Positions 35,950 to 45,375 are shown, counted from the stretch's first letter. The stretch is 64,000 nt of DNA from Chelativorans sp. AA-79 (GCF_029457495.1 NZ_CP120361.1:3612001-3676000), one strand, 5' to 3'. Translations and numbers: made by a program. The notes: generated by a model from the letters alone, not told the origin.

Positions 35950-36942
35950 TTACTGCCCCGCCTGCTGGGCGAGGAACTCACCCTGGTCCCGGCTGTGGAT
36001 GATGGTGCCGGCGGTGAGGATGCGAAGGACCTCGACCGCCTCCTCACCGGTGGTGCGCGGCACCCTGTCGTGCTCGACGCAATCGATGAAATGTTCCAGC
36101 TCACGCGTGAGCGGCATGCCCTCCTCGACGGGCACATAGGTGGGCTCGTTGGTGGTGAAGGCCCATTGGCCACTGTCCTGCCACACGGCATGACGATAGA
36201 TGGCAAGCTTGCGGTCCCAGGGCTCCACATCGTCGAACACGGCCATCGCCTTGTTTCCCACCACCGTGAGGCGCCGCTCGCGATAGGGGTTGAGGCGGGA
36301 GGCGAAGAGATGGCTCCTGAGCCCGCTTGCGAAGCGCATATGGAGGTGGGCGAAATCGCTGAGATGGTCGAGGAGTGCGGCCCCCTCCCCGCGCACCTCG
36401 ACCGGCGGTGCCCCTGTGATGGCCAGGATCATGGAGAGGTCGTGCGGGGCGAGGTCCCACAGCGCGTCATTCTCCGTGTGGAACTTGCCGAGGCCGAGCC
36501 GATGCGAATGGATGTAGCGCACATCGCCCAGTTCTCCGGCATCGATCAGCGCCTTCAGCTTCTCGAAGGCCGGATGGAAGCGCAGGACATGGCCGACCAT
36601 ATAGACGCGACGGGCCTCATGCGCGGCCTTCACCGCCCGCTTCGCGTCGGCCACGGTGAGCGCGATGGGTTTCTCGACCAACACGTGTTTCCCCGCCCGT
36701 ACGGCCTTGATGGCGTTTTCGGCGTGGAACTGCGGCGGCAGCGCCATCACCACCGCATCGACCTCCTCATCCTGGAACAGGTCGTCGGGATCGATGGCAC
36801 GGCAGTCCTGCTCGCTGGCGAAACCTTCCGCTCTCGCGCGGTTGGCATCGGAGACGGCGTGGAGGGCGCCCAGCGACTTCAGTGTGCGGATGTGGTTCGA
36901 TCCCCAATACCCACACCCCAGGACGGCGATACGCGGCTTCAT
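35950..36942 (-). CDS. Gfo/Idh/MocA-family oxidoreductase
   Basis: 330-aa NAD(P)-dependent dehydrogenase of sugar-like substrates. An N-terminal Rossmann fold starts with VLGCGYWGSNHIRTL, followed by the family's EKPIALTVADAKR (catalytic Lys in EKP, residue about 92) and the C-terminal alpha/beta sheet domain with LGKFHTENDALWDLAPHDLS. Homologues of this length often act on UDP-N-acetylglucosaminuronate (WlbA-like) for surface polysaccharides. That role is possible, but no sugar-nucleotide genes adjoin. It is divergent from the tRNA; 36943-37167 holds no gene. Confidence 0.87.
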   Translation of the reverse strand: MKPRIAVLGCGYWGSNHIRTLKSLGALHAVSDANRARAEGFASEQDCRAIDPDDLFQDEEVDAVVMALPPQFHAENAIKAVRAGKHVLVEKPIALTVADAKRAVKAAHEARRVYMVGHVLRFHPAFEKLKALIDAGELGDVRYIHSHRLGLGKFHTENDALWDLAPHDLSMILAITGAPPVEVRGEGAALLDHLSDFAHLHMRFASGLRSHLFASRLNPYRERRLTVVGNKAMAVFDDVEPWDRKLAIYRHAVWQDSGQWAFTTNEPTYVPVEEGMPLTRELEHFIDCVEHDRVPRTTGEEAVEVLRILTAGTIIHSRDQGEFLAQQAGQ

Positions 36943-37167
36943 CTAATCTTCACATGATTGGCTCGACGACACATATCGACGCTGGCGCCGCAACTCAAGC
37001 CCGCAGGGCGCCGATAGCCGGTATCGGAGGCGAACAAGTACCGTTTTCGCCCTGTCGGCCGGAAAGATTGGCGGCTTTCGTCCTCACGCCCCGCCGACCA
37101 CGGCTCGATCGGTTCTGTCCCGGCGGACGCCGGCTGCGGAAATTGCGTGACGGAATCACGCACCGGC

Positions 37168-37196
37168 TTGACACCCTTTATCGCACAACCTTATAT
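37168..37196 (+). promoter_or_regulatory. tRNA promoter
   Basis: TTGACA (37168-37173) and TTATAT (37191-37196) with 17-bp spacing, 53 bp before the tRNA. Near-consensus sigma-70 type. Confidence 0.8.
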
Positions 37197-37249
37197 CCGC
37201 GCGTCTTCGAAGGCACCGGCCCGGCGCGTCGCCGCCGCAGCCTCCCCGG

Positions 37250-37326
37250 GGCGGAGTAGCTCAGTTGGTTAGAGCAGAGGAATCATAATCCTTGTGTCGG
37301 GGGTTCGAGTCCCTCCTCCGCTACCA
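37250..37326 (+). tRNA. tRNA-Met (CAT), elongator type
   Basis: 77 nt with encoded CCA. Acceptor stem GGCGGAG/CTCCGCT, D-loop with AGTTGGTTA, anticodon stem GAGGA/TCCTT with loop ATCATAA (anticodon CAT), and T-arm GGGGG-TTCGAGT-CCCTC. The G-U first acceptor pair and lack of the initiator C1-A72 mismatch argue for the elongator; tRNA-Ile2 with a modified CAT is less likely. Accessory DNA begins directly behind its 3' end. Confidence 0.93.
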
Positions 37327-37546
37327 AAATTTTCCTTAAACTGCAGGTGGTTAGGTCTTGCGCCCTATAGGCGCGCTCATGCGTGGAGCACGTGGGGTTG
37401 CATTCTGGGTTGCAGTAGGCGTGGGCTTGGATGCGATGGGTGGGCTAAGTGTGCGAAGGGCTAAACCGCTTGTCTAACAACTAGGCCCGGCGGGGTGCTA
37501 CTAGGTCCCGGAAATCTTTCATTCAAAAGCAATATCGCATCTGCAT
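37327..37546. other. Gap between tRNA and IS, no gene seen
   Basis: 220 bp without a supportable gene. It contains GGGTTGCA/TGCAACCC-like imperfect repeats and lies where an integrase remnant would be expected, but no recombinase motif can be read. Confidence 0.3.
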
Positions 37547-38748
37547 TGACCTGCTCCCCTGAGATGTTCCCGATTTTGGGTTAGCCTGTTCCTCAACAAA
37601 AGGAGACAGGCAATGAAACGATCACGGTTCTCGGAGGAACAGATCATCGGCATTCTGAAGGAGCATCAGGCGGGCATGACGGCCAGCGAGTTGTGCCGCA
37701 AGCATGGCATCTCGGATGCGACCTTCTACACCTGGCGCAAGAAGTATGGCGGCATGGAGGTGTCGGAGGCCAAACGGCTGAAGGCGCTGGAGGAGGAGAA
37801 TGCACGCCTGAAGAAGCTTCTGGCGGAGTCAATGATGGATGTGTCGACGCTCCGCGAGATGCTGACAAAAACTTCTGACGCCCGGCTCGAGGAGGAATGC
37901 CGTGAGTTGGGCAGTCGAGAAGACGAGCTACTCGCAGCGGCGGGCGTGCGACCTGGTTGGCATTGCGCCGCGCGTCTACCGATACATATCCAGCCGGCCG
38001 GACGATGCTGCTCTGCGAGAACGTTTGCGGGAGCTGTCATCGGAGCGACGGCGGTTCGGCTACCGCCGCCTGCACCTGCTTTGAAGCGGGAGGGCGTCGC
38101 GGTGAACTGGAAGAAGCTCTACCGGATTTACAAGGAAGAGCGGCTGACGGTCCGAAAACGCGGCGGCCGCAAACGGGCTCTGGGCACAAGAGCACCGATG
38201 GCCATCCCGCAGGATCCAAACCAGAGATGGAGCCTCGACTTCGTGTCGGACACGTTGGTTGACGGACGCCGCTTCCGCATCCTGTGCGTGATCGACGACT
38301 TCAGCCGGGAATGCCTGGCGACGGTGGTCGATAACTCGATCTCGGGCGAACGTGTCGCACGCGAACTGGATGCGATCGCCGAACGGCGTGGCTACCCCTG
38401 CATGGTTGTCCGCGACAACGGCACGGAGCTGACGTCAAACGCCATGCTCGCCTGGCAGCAGGATCGCGGCGTCGAATGGCACTACATCGCGCCGGGAAAA
38501 CCAATGCAGAACGGCTTCGTGGAAAGCTTCAATGGCCGGCTAAGGGATGAGTGTCTCAATGAGCATTTATTCCGCAGCTACCATCATGCCCGCGAGATCA
38601 TCGAGGCCTGGCGCATCGACTACAATCTGCACCGACCGCACACGAGCCTCGAGGGGCTCACCCCGAACGAATTTGCAACCCGGTCCGCAATGGACCACAA
38701 CGTGAACAGGGCTAGCCTATGAATGGGTACATTCAGGGGAGCAGGTCA
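37547..38748 (+). mobile_element. IS3-family insertion sequence, IS407-like
   Basis: 1202-bp element bounded by inverted repeats: left end TGACCTGCTCCCCTGA and right end its complement TCAGGGGAGCAGGTCA. The layout is that of IS407-group members (about 1.2 kb, orfA-orfB, DDE transposase). No 4-bp target duplication is present (GCAT on the left, CCGG on the right), so one flank has probably been lost or rearranged since insertion. Its right end interrupts a ridA-like gene. Confidence 0.88.
37613..38722 (+). pseudogene. IS407-like transposase, frame-disrupted
   Basis: The 369-aa open frame is a chimera. Residues 1-85 are OrfA (Mer-type [35 protein letters not shown], then a leucine zipper). Residues about 86-152 are read in a wrong frame. 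From [19 protein letters not shown] onward it is OrfB with the DDE integrase core ([36 protein letters not shown]). The true OrfB start (ATG 37902, [20 protein letters not shown]) runs in another frame and stops at 38084. Single-base losses in an A-run near 37872 and a T-run near 38080 explain both breaks. The transposase is likely inactive unless these are sequencing errors. Confidence 0.8.
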
Positions 38749-38954
38749 CCGGCCTCCTTCAGAACTAGATCGAGATTTTCAAACATCATCTGGACCTGCG
38801 GACCGATATCAGGCGCGACGAGAGCACCGTCATCACGGCGCTGGCCAATGATGCCGGATACCTGTCCGAGGCCGCCGGCAATTACAATATGAGAGAATGG
38901 CGCAGAGGACTGAAAGAGCGATTTGCTGAAGTGGTAGCGCCGCTCGTTTTCCAT
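38749..38954 (-). pseudogene. RidA/YjgF-family protein, truncated by IS
   Basis: N-terminal about 68 residues of a RidA-type protein: ENERRYHFSKSLFQSSAPFS, then IAGGLGQVSGIIGQ and the ENLDLVLKEAG helix. The family deaminates reactive enamine/imine intermediates as a trimer. The coding frame runs into the IS right end, and the C-terminal half with the conserved arginine and the terminal VE motif is missing. The other half is not found on the left side of the IS, consistent with deletion. Confidence 0.65.
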
Positions 38955-39098
38955 ATATGTCACCTTCGCGCCTCAGCGTTTGCATAATCCGGCGCCGGCC
39001 GCTGGGCCTGACGGCCGGCGATCGCAGTTCTGCTAGACGCATTTTCATTGCTTTGACCGTCCCAGCCATATCTTCAGATGGTCAGAAGCAAGTTCGTC

Positions 39099-39557
39099 TC
39101 AGCTTGCGGCGTCGAGTTCAAGCAGGTTCGTCGATCCGGTCTCGATCAGTTCCTTGAGGCTCCCTTGAATGAGCGCACTCCAGGCATCGGAGCACATGTC
39201 GTAGCACTCGGCAGTGGGCTTGAGCCCGATATGGGTGAACACCAATTCGGTCGTGCCGCCATGCTCGATGATGTCGAAAATGATCATTGTCCCTGCCCAT
39301 TCCGTCTTGTCCTCGACGAAATTGAGTGAGACTTCGAGGACATTCCACTTGACGCTTCTTCCCGGAACAAGCTCCGCTATTTCCTGCCTCGAGTAGTGGA
39401 GATTCTTGTAGCGATAGGTAAAGACGTCGCCGAGCTGTTTTGTGCCTCCTTCAATGTCACCGCTCCACCATTTGCGTGTATCGATGATGGAGTTGAATAC
39501 CGTCAGCGGGTCCTTGTTGACTGTAAATCTGGTCTCGTAGTTTCTGTCCGAATTCAT
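39099..39557 (-). CDS. SRPBCC (AHSA1-like) protein
   Basis: 152-aa helix-grip protein: FTVNKDPLTVFNSIIDTRKWW, DVFTYRYKNLHYSRQEI and the C-terminal helix SLKELIETGSTNLLEL. ATG 39557 follows AAAGGA. A longer open frame up to 40199 is an artefact caused by a frameshift in the upstream GFA gene. Last gene of the ArsR-led cassette; ligand unknown. Intact in this copy. Confidence 0.83.
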   Translation of the reverse strand: MNSDRNYETRFTVNKDPLTVFNSIIDTRKWWSGDIEGGTKQLGDVFTYRYKNLHYSRQEIAELVPGRSVKWNVLEVSLNFVEDKTEWAGTMIIFDIIEHGGTTELVFTHIGLKPTAECYDMCSDAWSALIQGSLKELIETGSTNLLELDAAS

Positions 39558-39619
39558 ATCGCTGGTCCTTTCTGTTGCGGGACGCGCCGGAATCGGGGCG
39601 TCCCTCTGAGAAGTACAAC

Positions 39620-40034
39620 TCAGCTCGGCATGCGCTCGAAGTGCTGAAGCTCGGGGTCGATTGGGTCCCACGCGGTGACCCCGTACGCTGTAGGTCAGCG
39701 CTCCGGGACGGAACTGGCTGGGATCATCAAGGCTCGTCGCCGCGATCGCGATCAGGTCGGGCATGGCCGAGAAGGTGATGTAGACGGGCGAACCGCAGGT
39801 CGGACAAAACGCGTAAGATTTCTTACTGCCGCTGTCAGCGGTCACGCGCCATACGGAAGCGTTGCCGGTGATCTTTGCCTCGGATCGTCCGACAAAGCTG
39901 AGATAGGACCCATGCCCCGTGCCGCTTAGCTTCTGGCAGTCGAGGCATTGGCAATGGTTCTGGAACACCGGCTCGCCGGCAAGTTCATAGCGCAGGGCGC
40001 CGCAAGCGCAGCCGCCCTTGAACAATGTGCTCAA
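39620..40034 (-). pseudogene. GFA-family zinc protein, frameshifted near its C-terminus
   Basis: It starts with TTG 40034 (AGGAG before it) and reads GGCACGALRYEL, CQCLDCQKLSGTGHGSY and FCPTCGSPVYI, the zinc-cysteine blocks of the GFA fold. After LTYSVRGH the frame is lost; the expected end WDPIDPELQHFERMPS is encoded in the next frame and stops at 39620. One extra C near 39673 (CACCGCG for CACGCG) is the simplest cause. Only the last 18 residues are affected, so function could survive. Confidence 0.75.
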
Positions 40035-40123
40035 GGCTATTCTCCTGATCTGAGTGGGAGGTTCGTTTGCCTCTCCGGAGCCGGGTAATCTGTTCTGATC
40101 GCCCGAATCCGGAGAAGCTGGTT

Positions 40124-40578
40124 CTAGGACTTGTTGACGATGTCCAGCCCGCTGCCTGTCTCGAGGAAGGATTTGAGGCTGGAGAGAACCGCCGGCCATC
40201 CCTTGCTCACGCCTTGCGCCATTCCGCTCCCGGCTTCGAGCTCGTCATGCGAAACGGTCAGCTTGACCATGTCGTTGTAATCCTCGACGTCAAATGTGAC
40301 CCGGCTGTAGGCGTCAGGATTATTGGCTTGCGAGGCATTGGCCCAGGTGATGACAAGGCGGGAAGGCGGGGCGATCTCGACGACCTCGCCGACGAGTTCC
40401 ACTGTGCGCTCGTCATTGTCCCGGACATGTTGCCACTCGGAACCGACTTGCCAGTCGGACACGTTTTCATGGCCCAGTAGCGTCGGGCGAGCTCCGGGCG
40501 CGTAATGGCCTCGAACACTTTCTCACGTGTTGATCGAATATAGTTCACATAAACGAAACTGGTCGTTTCCTTGCTCAT
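40124..40578 (-). pseudogene. SRPBCC protein, frameshifted
   Basis: The N-terminal half (SKETTSFVYVNYIRSTREKV, ITRPELARRYW) and the C-terminal part (SDWQVGSEWQHVRDND, then VVEIAPPSRLVITWANASQA and KGWPAVLSSLKSFLETG) lie in different frames. Restoring one G in the run near 40472 gives the family-typical YWGHENVSDW junction. Start ATG 40578 overlaps the ArsR stop (ATGA-type coupling). It is the second gene of the cassette. Confidence 0.75.
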
Positions 40579-40916
40579 TTCCCGTCTCCTTCAAGTTCGT
40601 GTTTGAGATCGTGCAGCAGGGCGAGCCGCTGCTGTTCGAATTTGTGGACCCAGCGAACGTAGACCTCGTGCAGCGGCACCGGATTGATGAAGTGAAGCTT
40701 TTCGCGTCCGCGCTTTGCCGTACTGATCAGATTGGCGTCTTCCAGAATTCCGAGATGCTGTGTGGTGGACTGCCGCGCCATGTCGAGGTTTTGGCAGAGT
40801 TGGCCAAGCGTCTGCCCGTTCCGCTCCACGAGCAGATCAAGCAGCTTTCGTCGGGTCGGGTCGCCGAGCGCCTTGAAGACCCTGTCTGTGTCCGTTGGTT
40901 CAGTCGTGTTGGTCAT
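40575..40916 (-). CDS. ArsR-family winged-helix regulator
   Basis: 113 aa from ATG 40916 (TNTTEPTDTDRVFKALGDPT); the open frame begins 30 bp earlier. It has the ArsR helix-turn-helix (LGQLCQNLDMARQSTTQHLG) without metal-binding cysteines. It heads the cassette ArsR-SRPBCC-GFA-SRPBCC, which parallels the intact one at 6311-8080 but in a different gene order. Two inverted repeats directly upstream are likely operators. The regulator itself is intact. Confidence 0.86.
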   Translation of the reverse strand: MTNTTEPTDTDRVFKALGDPTRRKLLDLLVERNGQTLGQLCQNLDMARQSTTQHLGILEDANLISTAKRGREKLHFINPVPLHEVYVRWVHKFEQQRLALLHDLKHELEGDGK

Positions 40917-40927
40917 GAACCCAATAA

Positions 40928-40970
40928 TGCAGGTATTTGACTGCACGTCAAGTGCAGGTATATGCCTGCA
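40928..40970 (-). promoter_or_regulatory. Twin ArsR operator repeats
   Basis: Two similar elements 25 bp apart: TGCAG-GTATTTGA-CTGCA (40928-40945) and TGCAGG-TATATG-CCTGCA (40953-40970). Both are inverted repeats immediately upstream of the regulator start. The sequence is unlike the AACCATATGGTT palindrome of the first cassette, so the two regulators should not cross-talk. Confidence 0.6.
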
Positions 40971-41096
40971 TTATCCACTGCCGAACTAGGGGTGGGCGGG
41001 GATGTGTTGGGCGGGTGGCCGGAAGTACAGCCAACTGCGATTCCAGTGCCGTGTGGACGCCGACCCATGGCCAACCGAAGCGGGGACAGCGATACA

Positions 41097-42083
41097 TGGT
41101 GAGTTTTGAAGGATCGAAAAGCTCATCGCAGCAGTGCCTCCTGCCTTGGCGCTGCGTGCAGCTCTGGAGCTCGAGATCTTCACTACGATCGGTGATGGAG
41201 TTGCGACTGCGCGCAACCTCGATGGCATACTCGCGATAGATGCTGATCGCCTGTCGCGTTTGCTCTACGCGCTTGCCAGTATTGGTCTTCTCGAAGTCAG
41301 GGACGGTCTGTTCCGCAACGGGCCCGAAGCGTCCGCATTTCTAGATGCGTCCAAACCGACCTTTCGCGGTGGCGATCATGAACTGTTGCGCGAACTCTGG
41401 GGCGCGGACCTTCTTACGGCGGAGTCTTTGCGAGAGAACCGGCCGGTGGCCCTGCATGATTTTTCGGAGACCGATCCCGAGGCCGCCGCCGCTTTCAGCC
41501 GCAACATCGCGCCAGAAGCGCTGACATTCGGTCGAAATCTCGCGCGCGAGATGGATCTGTCTGCGGTTGGATCGGTGATCGACATCGGCGGAGGTCCAGG
41601 CACGGTGCTGGTAGGTATCCGCGAGCGGTGGCCGCATATCACCGCGACGCTGCTGGAGCTTCCGGCGGTCGCTGCCGCCGCGAGAACCATCCTGTCAGAG
41701 TATGGCGTCGGAGACGTGTCCGTGGAAGAAGGCGACATAGTTGCCGCACCCTCGTCCGGTCGGCACGATCTCGCGATCCTGAAGGCGGTCGTTCAGGTTT
41801 TGCCACCGGACCAGGCGCGGCAATCGATCCTGAATGCAGCACGTTGCCTCACACCGGGAGGCGAGGTTGTGATTGCCGGGTGGGGCGTGATCGATAACGA
41901 CCGTCTGGGGCCACCAGACGGTGTTTTCTCAATCTCACCTTCCTGAATCTCTGTCGGTAGGGGGAATCCTACACAGACAGCCAGTATCGCGAATGGATGG
42001 CGGAGGCCGGATTTCGCGGCATTGTCCGATCTCGTCTGCCGGACGGCTGCAGGTTGTTTCGGGCACGTTTGATCGGGTCGTAG
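41097..42083 (+). pseudogene. SAM-dependent O-methyltransferase, frameshifted
   Basis: The main open part (41134-41946) reads as a dimeric O-methyltransferase of the acetylserotonin/hydroxyneurosporene type: winged N-terminal dimerisation domain (ALRAALELEIFTTIGDG), SAM site VIDIGGGPGTVLVGI, and LLELPAVAAAARTIL. The start ATG 41097 (VSFEGSK) is one base out of frame in an A-run near 41120. After PPDGVFS near 41930 the frame is lost again; the expected C-terminus (SYTDSQYREWMAEAGFRGI, ending at 42083) is present in another frame. At least two lesions, so probably not functional as read. Confidence 0.75.
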
Positions 42084-42162
42084 ATGGGCAGTTGACTAAT
42101 ACTGACCGGGCACGTCCCGACCAATAGGTCGGACATGGAAAGCAATGGCAGGAGCGCAAGTG

Positions 42163-43029
42163 ATGATTGAAGAAGCGGCGATCATAACGGCAGGTGGTAG
42201 CGGGATGGGCGCGGAGACAGCTCGCCGCCTTGCGGCCGACGGCTTCAATCTGGCGATCCCGTCTTCTTCAGGTAGGGGCGAGGCGCTCGCAAAGGAACTC
42301 GGTGGAGTCGGCATAACTGGCTCCAACCAGTCGTCCAGTGATCTTCAGCGACTGGTCGATGCGACGCTGGATAATTGGGCCGTATCGAGCCCCCGTAGGC
42401 CGATCCTCGAACTGACCGACGAGGACTGGCACACCGGCATCGATGTCTATTTTCTGAATGCAGTACGGCCGACCCGTCTGGTTACGCCGGTCATGCAGCG
42501 GCAGAAATCCGGCGCCATCATCAACATTTCGACGGCTTGGGCATTTGAGCAGTCGGACATGGTCCCTACCTCTGCCGTCGCGCGCGGCAGGGCTCGCTCT
42601 TTCAGCAAAATCTTCGCGGATGCCTATGCGGCTGACAACATCCGCATGAACAATGTGCTTCCGGGTTGGATCGATAGCTTTCCGGAAACCGAGGAACGGC
42701 GCGAGGGTGTCCCGATGAAGCGCTATGGCACAAGTGCCGAAATTGCGGCCACGATGGCTTTTCTGGCCTCGGACGGCGCTGCCTATATCACTGGCCAGAA
42801 CATCCGCATGAACAATGTGCTTCCGGGTTGGATCGATAGCTTTCCGGAAACCGAGGAACGGCGCGAGGGTGTCCCGATGAAGCGCTATGGCACAAGTGCC
42901 GAAATTGCGGCCACGATGGCTTTTCTGGCCTCGGACGGCGCTGCCTATATCACTGGCCAGAACATCCGCCGTCGACGGTGGTGTAACGCGCTCAATATGA
43001 TCCAGGGTGAACGTTTCGCAGCGGGGTAA
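42163..43029 (+). pseudogene. SDR-family oxidoreductase with internal duplication and deletions
   Basis: Short-chain dehydrogenase remnant. The Rossmann start is ITAGGSGMGAETARRLAADG, but the NNAG-type strand expected behind DATLDNW is deleted (reads AVSSPRR). A wrong-frame patch occurs at about 42583-42600 (GRAR for AGLA). The catalytic Ser is retained (NISTAWAF), while the YxxxK element is altered. The segment NIRMNNVLPGWIDSFPETE is then repeated as part of a 162-bp in-frame duplication. The usual end NIRVDGG is shifted by one C at about 42969; the ancestral stop would be 43000. ATG 42163 has GGAG before it. Confidence 0.75.
42637..42960 (+). repeat. Exact 162-bp in-frame tandem duplication
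   Basis: Bases 42637-42798 and 42799-42960 are identical, and AACATCCGC begins both units and follows the second. The unit is 54 codons, so the frame is kept. It duplicates the C-terminal substrate-lid and last beta strand of the SDR. Confidence 0.95.
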
Positions 43030-43139
43030 GCACCGATCGTTTGTCATCGACCGGGAATGCGAGCTGCCAAATCGCGCAATGGTTCGCTGTGCAGGTCGTC
43101 TATAGTCTTTTGCTTCGAAACTCAGATATCCGATTTATA

Positions 43140-44486
43140 CTAATCGTCTGCATTCGAGACTGCAACGAGATGAACCTGGGCCCGTAGCCCGCCGTCGCTC
43201 CTGTTCGCGAGGACAAGGGAACCGCCGTGGCTCTCGACCAGCGCCTTGACGATCGATAATCCGAGTCCGGCCCCTCCCGTTCGCCGTCCGCGCGATGGTT
43301 CGAGCCGTTCGAAGGGCTCGGTCATCGCCTCAATTTTGTCGCCGGGGATGCCGGGGCCGTCGTCATCGACAGTCAGGACCACATCTTCTGTCAACTGCAC
43401 CCTCAATCGCGCCCGCCTCCCATACCGGATCGCGTTGTCGATCAGGTTGCTCAGAATGCGTCGGAAGGCGAGCGGGGCGCAGCGGCAGTATAGCGGCCCC
43501 TCAGTGGCCTCCAGGATGACCGGATCTCCTGCCTCTCGACGTATCTCCACGTATTCGTTCGCGGCTGCTTGCGCGTCGATCACCGGTAATTCTTCGCCAT
43601 CTGCTGCGTCGTTGCGGGCAAACATCAGGACATCATCAAGGAGTTGCGACATTTCCTCGAGATCCGCGACCGCTTTGTCCCGCTGCTCGCTGTCGGCAAC
43701 AGAATGCACCCGCAGGCGAAGCCGTGTGATGTAGGTGCGGAGATCATGGGCGATAGCCGCGAGAACCCGGGTCCGCTCGCCGACAAGACCGCTGATCCGC
43801 GCCTTCATGTCATTGAAGGCGCCTGCGAGTTCCCGGAGTTCGCCCGCCCCGGAAACCGGAACGTCCCGCGCGCGGGTATCGTCACGAAAGGCATGGGTGG
43901 CCTCGGCCAAACGCGAGACGGGCCGCACGACCTGCCAGACCAGAATGATGAGAAGGATCGCCAATGTAGCCGCAATCACGCCGGCCACGGCGAGATAGCG
44001 GGAGGCGATGGTTTGAAGGACGATCGGGGCACGCTCGATCGCAATCACCTGGCCGGTGCGCAGTTCGACCAGCAGCCGGATCGGTCCCTGAAGGAGGTCG
44101 GCGTCGCGGGAGAAATAGCCCTCGCGGATCTGGACCTGGAGTTCCCGTCCCTCCAGCTCCGAGGCAAACTCGGCAAACTGCTGCTCAAGTCGTGGCGCGG
44201 CGCGCAGCCCACCGGCATCACCTGCATTCCGGGGAAAGCCGGGCAGCAGCTCGACGATAGTCGCGCCATTGTTGATGGCGGCCAGGACCTGGGCCTGCTG
44301 GGCGGGATCGACCGTCTCCAGCGCATCTGCGATCTCCGCCACCTCGATCGGGTCGATGAGACGGAACACGGCCGGTCTGCCGTCGGGCCAGAGGACCGCT
44401 GCAAGGATCGCCGTCTGCAGCGTCAGCATGGCAAGGAGGAACACGGCGCCAATGCGAAAGAGCAGGCTGTTGAAGACGCTGGCCAT
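43140..44486 (-). CDS. EnvZ/OmpB-type sensor histidine kinase
   Basis: 448-aa inner-membrane kinase. Two transmembrane helices (about 12-33 and 166-187) enclose a 130-residue periplasmic sensor. A HAMP domain follows (VVRPVSRLAEATHAF), then the DHp helix with His247 in AIAHDLRTYITRLRLRV and the ATPase domain with N box NLIDNAIRYGRRARL, G1 DDDGPGIP and G2 GGAGLGLSIVKAL. The Tyr replacing the usual Pro after HDLRT occurs in other alphaproteobacterial kinases. It starts 2 bp behind the response regulator stop, so the two form one operon. Signal unknown. Confidence 0.93.
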   Translation of the reverse strand: MASVFNSLLFRIGAVFLLAMLTLQTAILAAVLWPDGRPAVFRLIDPIEVAEIADALETVDPAQQAQVLAAINNGATIVELLPGFPRNAGDAGGLRAAPRLEQQFAEFASELEGRELQVQIREGYFSRDADLLQGPIRLLVELRTGQVIAIERAPIVLQTIASRYLAVAGVIAATLAILLIILVWQVVRPVSRLAEATHAFRDDTRARDVPVSGAGELRELAGAFNDMKARISGLVGERTRVLAAIAHDLRTYITRLRLRVHSVADSEQRDKAVADLEEMSQLLDDVLMFARNDAADGEELPVIDAQAAANEYVEIRREAGDPVILEATEGPLYCRCAPLAFRRILSNLIDNAIRYGRRARLRVQLTEDVVLTVDDDGPGIPGDKIEAMTEPFERLEPSRGRRTGGAGLGLSIVKALVESHGGSLVLANRSDGGLRAQVHLVAVSNADD

Positions 44487-44488
44487 AT

Positions 44489-45214
44489 TTATCGCCGCAG
44501 TTCTTCGACCGGGGGCGCGAACAGGTATCCGCCGCCTCTGATCGTTCGGATCATTGTTGGCGTCTTCGGATCATCACCGAGCTTGCGCCGGAGCCGGCTG
44601 AGTTGCACGTCGATTGTGCGGTCGTAGGGGTTGGCGTCCCGACCACGTGTCCAGTCGAGAAGTTGATCCCGCGTCAGAACGCGCTGCGGATGGCTTGCCA
44701 AGGCGAGAAGGAGGTCGAATTCCCCACCCGTCAACTCGACGTTATTTCCGCGCGGATCGCGGAGCACGCGTGAACCTGCATCGAGTTCCCAACCGGCGAA
44801 AGCGAAGACGCGTCTGGCCATGGCCGATGGACGATGCACGTCGCGAGTCCGTCGCAGGATCGCCCGGACGCGCGCTATGAGTTCTCGGGGATTGAACGGC
44901 TTGGGCAGATAATCATCGGCCCCGAATTCCAGGCCGATGATCCGGTCGACGTCGTCACCCTTTGCGGTCACCATCAGGACGGGAATCTTGATCTCGGCGT
45001 TCTGGAGCCGGCGACAGATCGACAGGCCGTCTTCGCCCTCGAGCATCAAGTCGAGCAGCACCAGATCGACACGACGGCGGTTCAGCAGCCGGTCGAGTTC
45101 GTCGGCACCCTCGCATTGGCTGACCTCGAAACCTTCGCGATAAAGAAGGTTTGCGACCAGGGTTCTGATCTCGGGATCATCCTCGACGATGGCAATCAAG
45201 CTGCTTTCGGACAT
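44489..45214 (-). CDS. OmpR-family response regulator
   Basis: 241 aa from ATG 45214 (SESSLIAIVEDDPEI); the open frame extends to 45253. Receiver with Asp55 in VLLDLMLEGEDG, switch Lys in LPKPFNPREL, and winged-helix output domain (ELTGGEFDLLLALASHP, TIDVQLSRLRRKLGDD, IRGGGYLF). It is the cognate partner of the kinase downstream. Divergent from the EF-hand gene over 161 bp, which is the likely target promoter region. Confidence 0.93.
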   Translation of the reverse strand: MSESSLIAIVEDDPEIRTLVANLLYREGFEVSQCEGADELDRLLNRRRVDLVLLDLMLEGEDGLSICRRLQNAEIKIPVLMVTAKGDDVDRIIGLEFGADDYLPKPFNPRELIARVRAILRRTRDVHRPSAMARRVFAFAGWELDAGSRVLRDPRGNNVELTGGEFDLLLALASHPQRVLTRDQLLDWTRGRDANPYDRTIDVQLSRLRRKLGDDPKTPTMIRTIRGGGYLFAPPVEELRR

Positions 45215-45375
45215 GGTCAGGCCTGTTACTTGCAGTACTTGAACTCTTGCCAACTTCGCGTTCCGATCAAGAGCGAATTGCCGGTGTTACACTTTGTTGC
45301 AATAGGACACGGTTCATTCGTCAGCGACGGGCGCATGTCTGTCATTCATTGCCTCCACGCATGGAGGTACCTCGA

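Noticed and set aside
37613..38722. Intact single-frame IS transposase
   Set aside because: About 65 central residues are in the wrong frame while the genuine OrfB start lies in another frame.
39099..40199. Single 366-aa GFA-SRPBCC fusion protein
   Set aside because: The join is created by a frameshift at the end of the GFA gene; the normal GFA C-terminus is present in the next frame and the SRPBCC gene has its own start and ribosome site.
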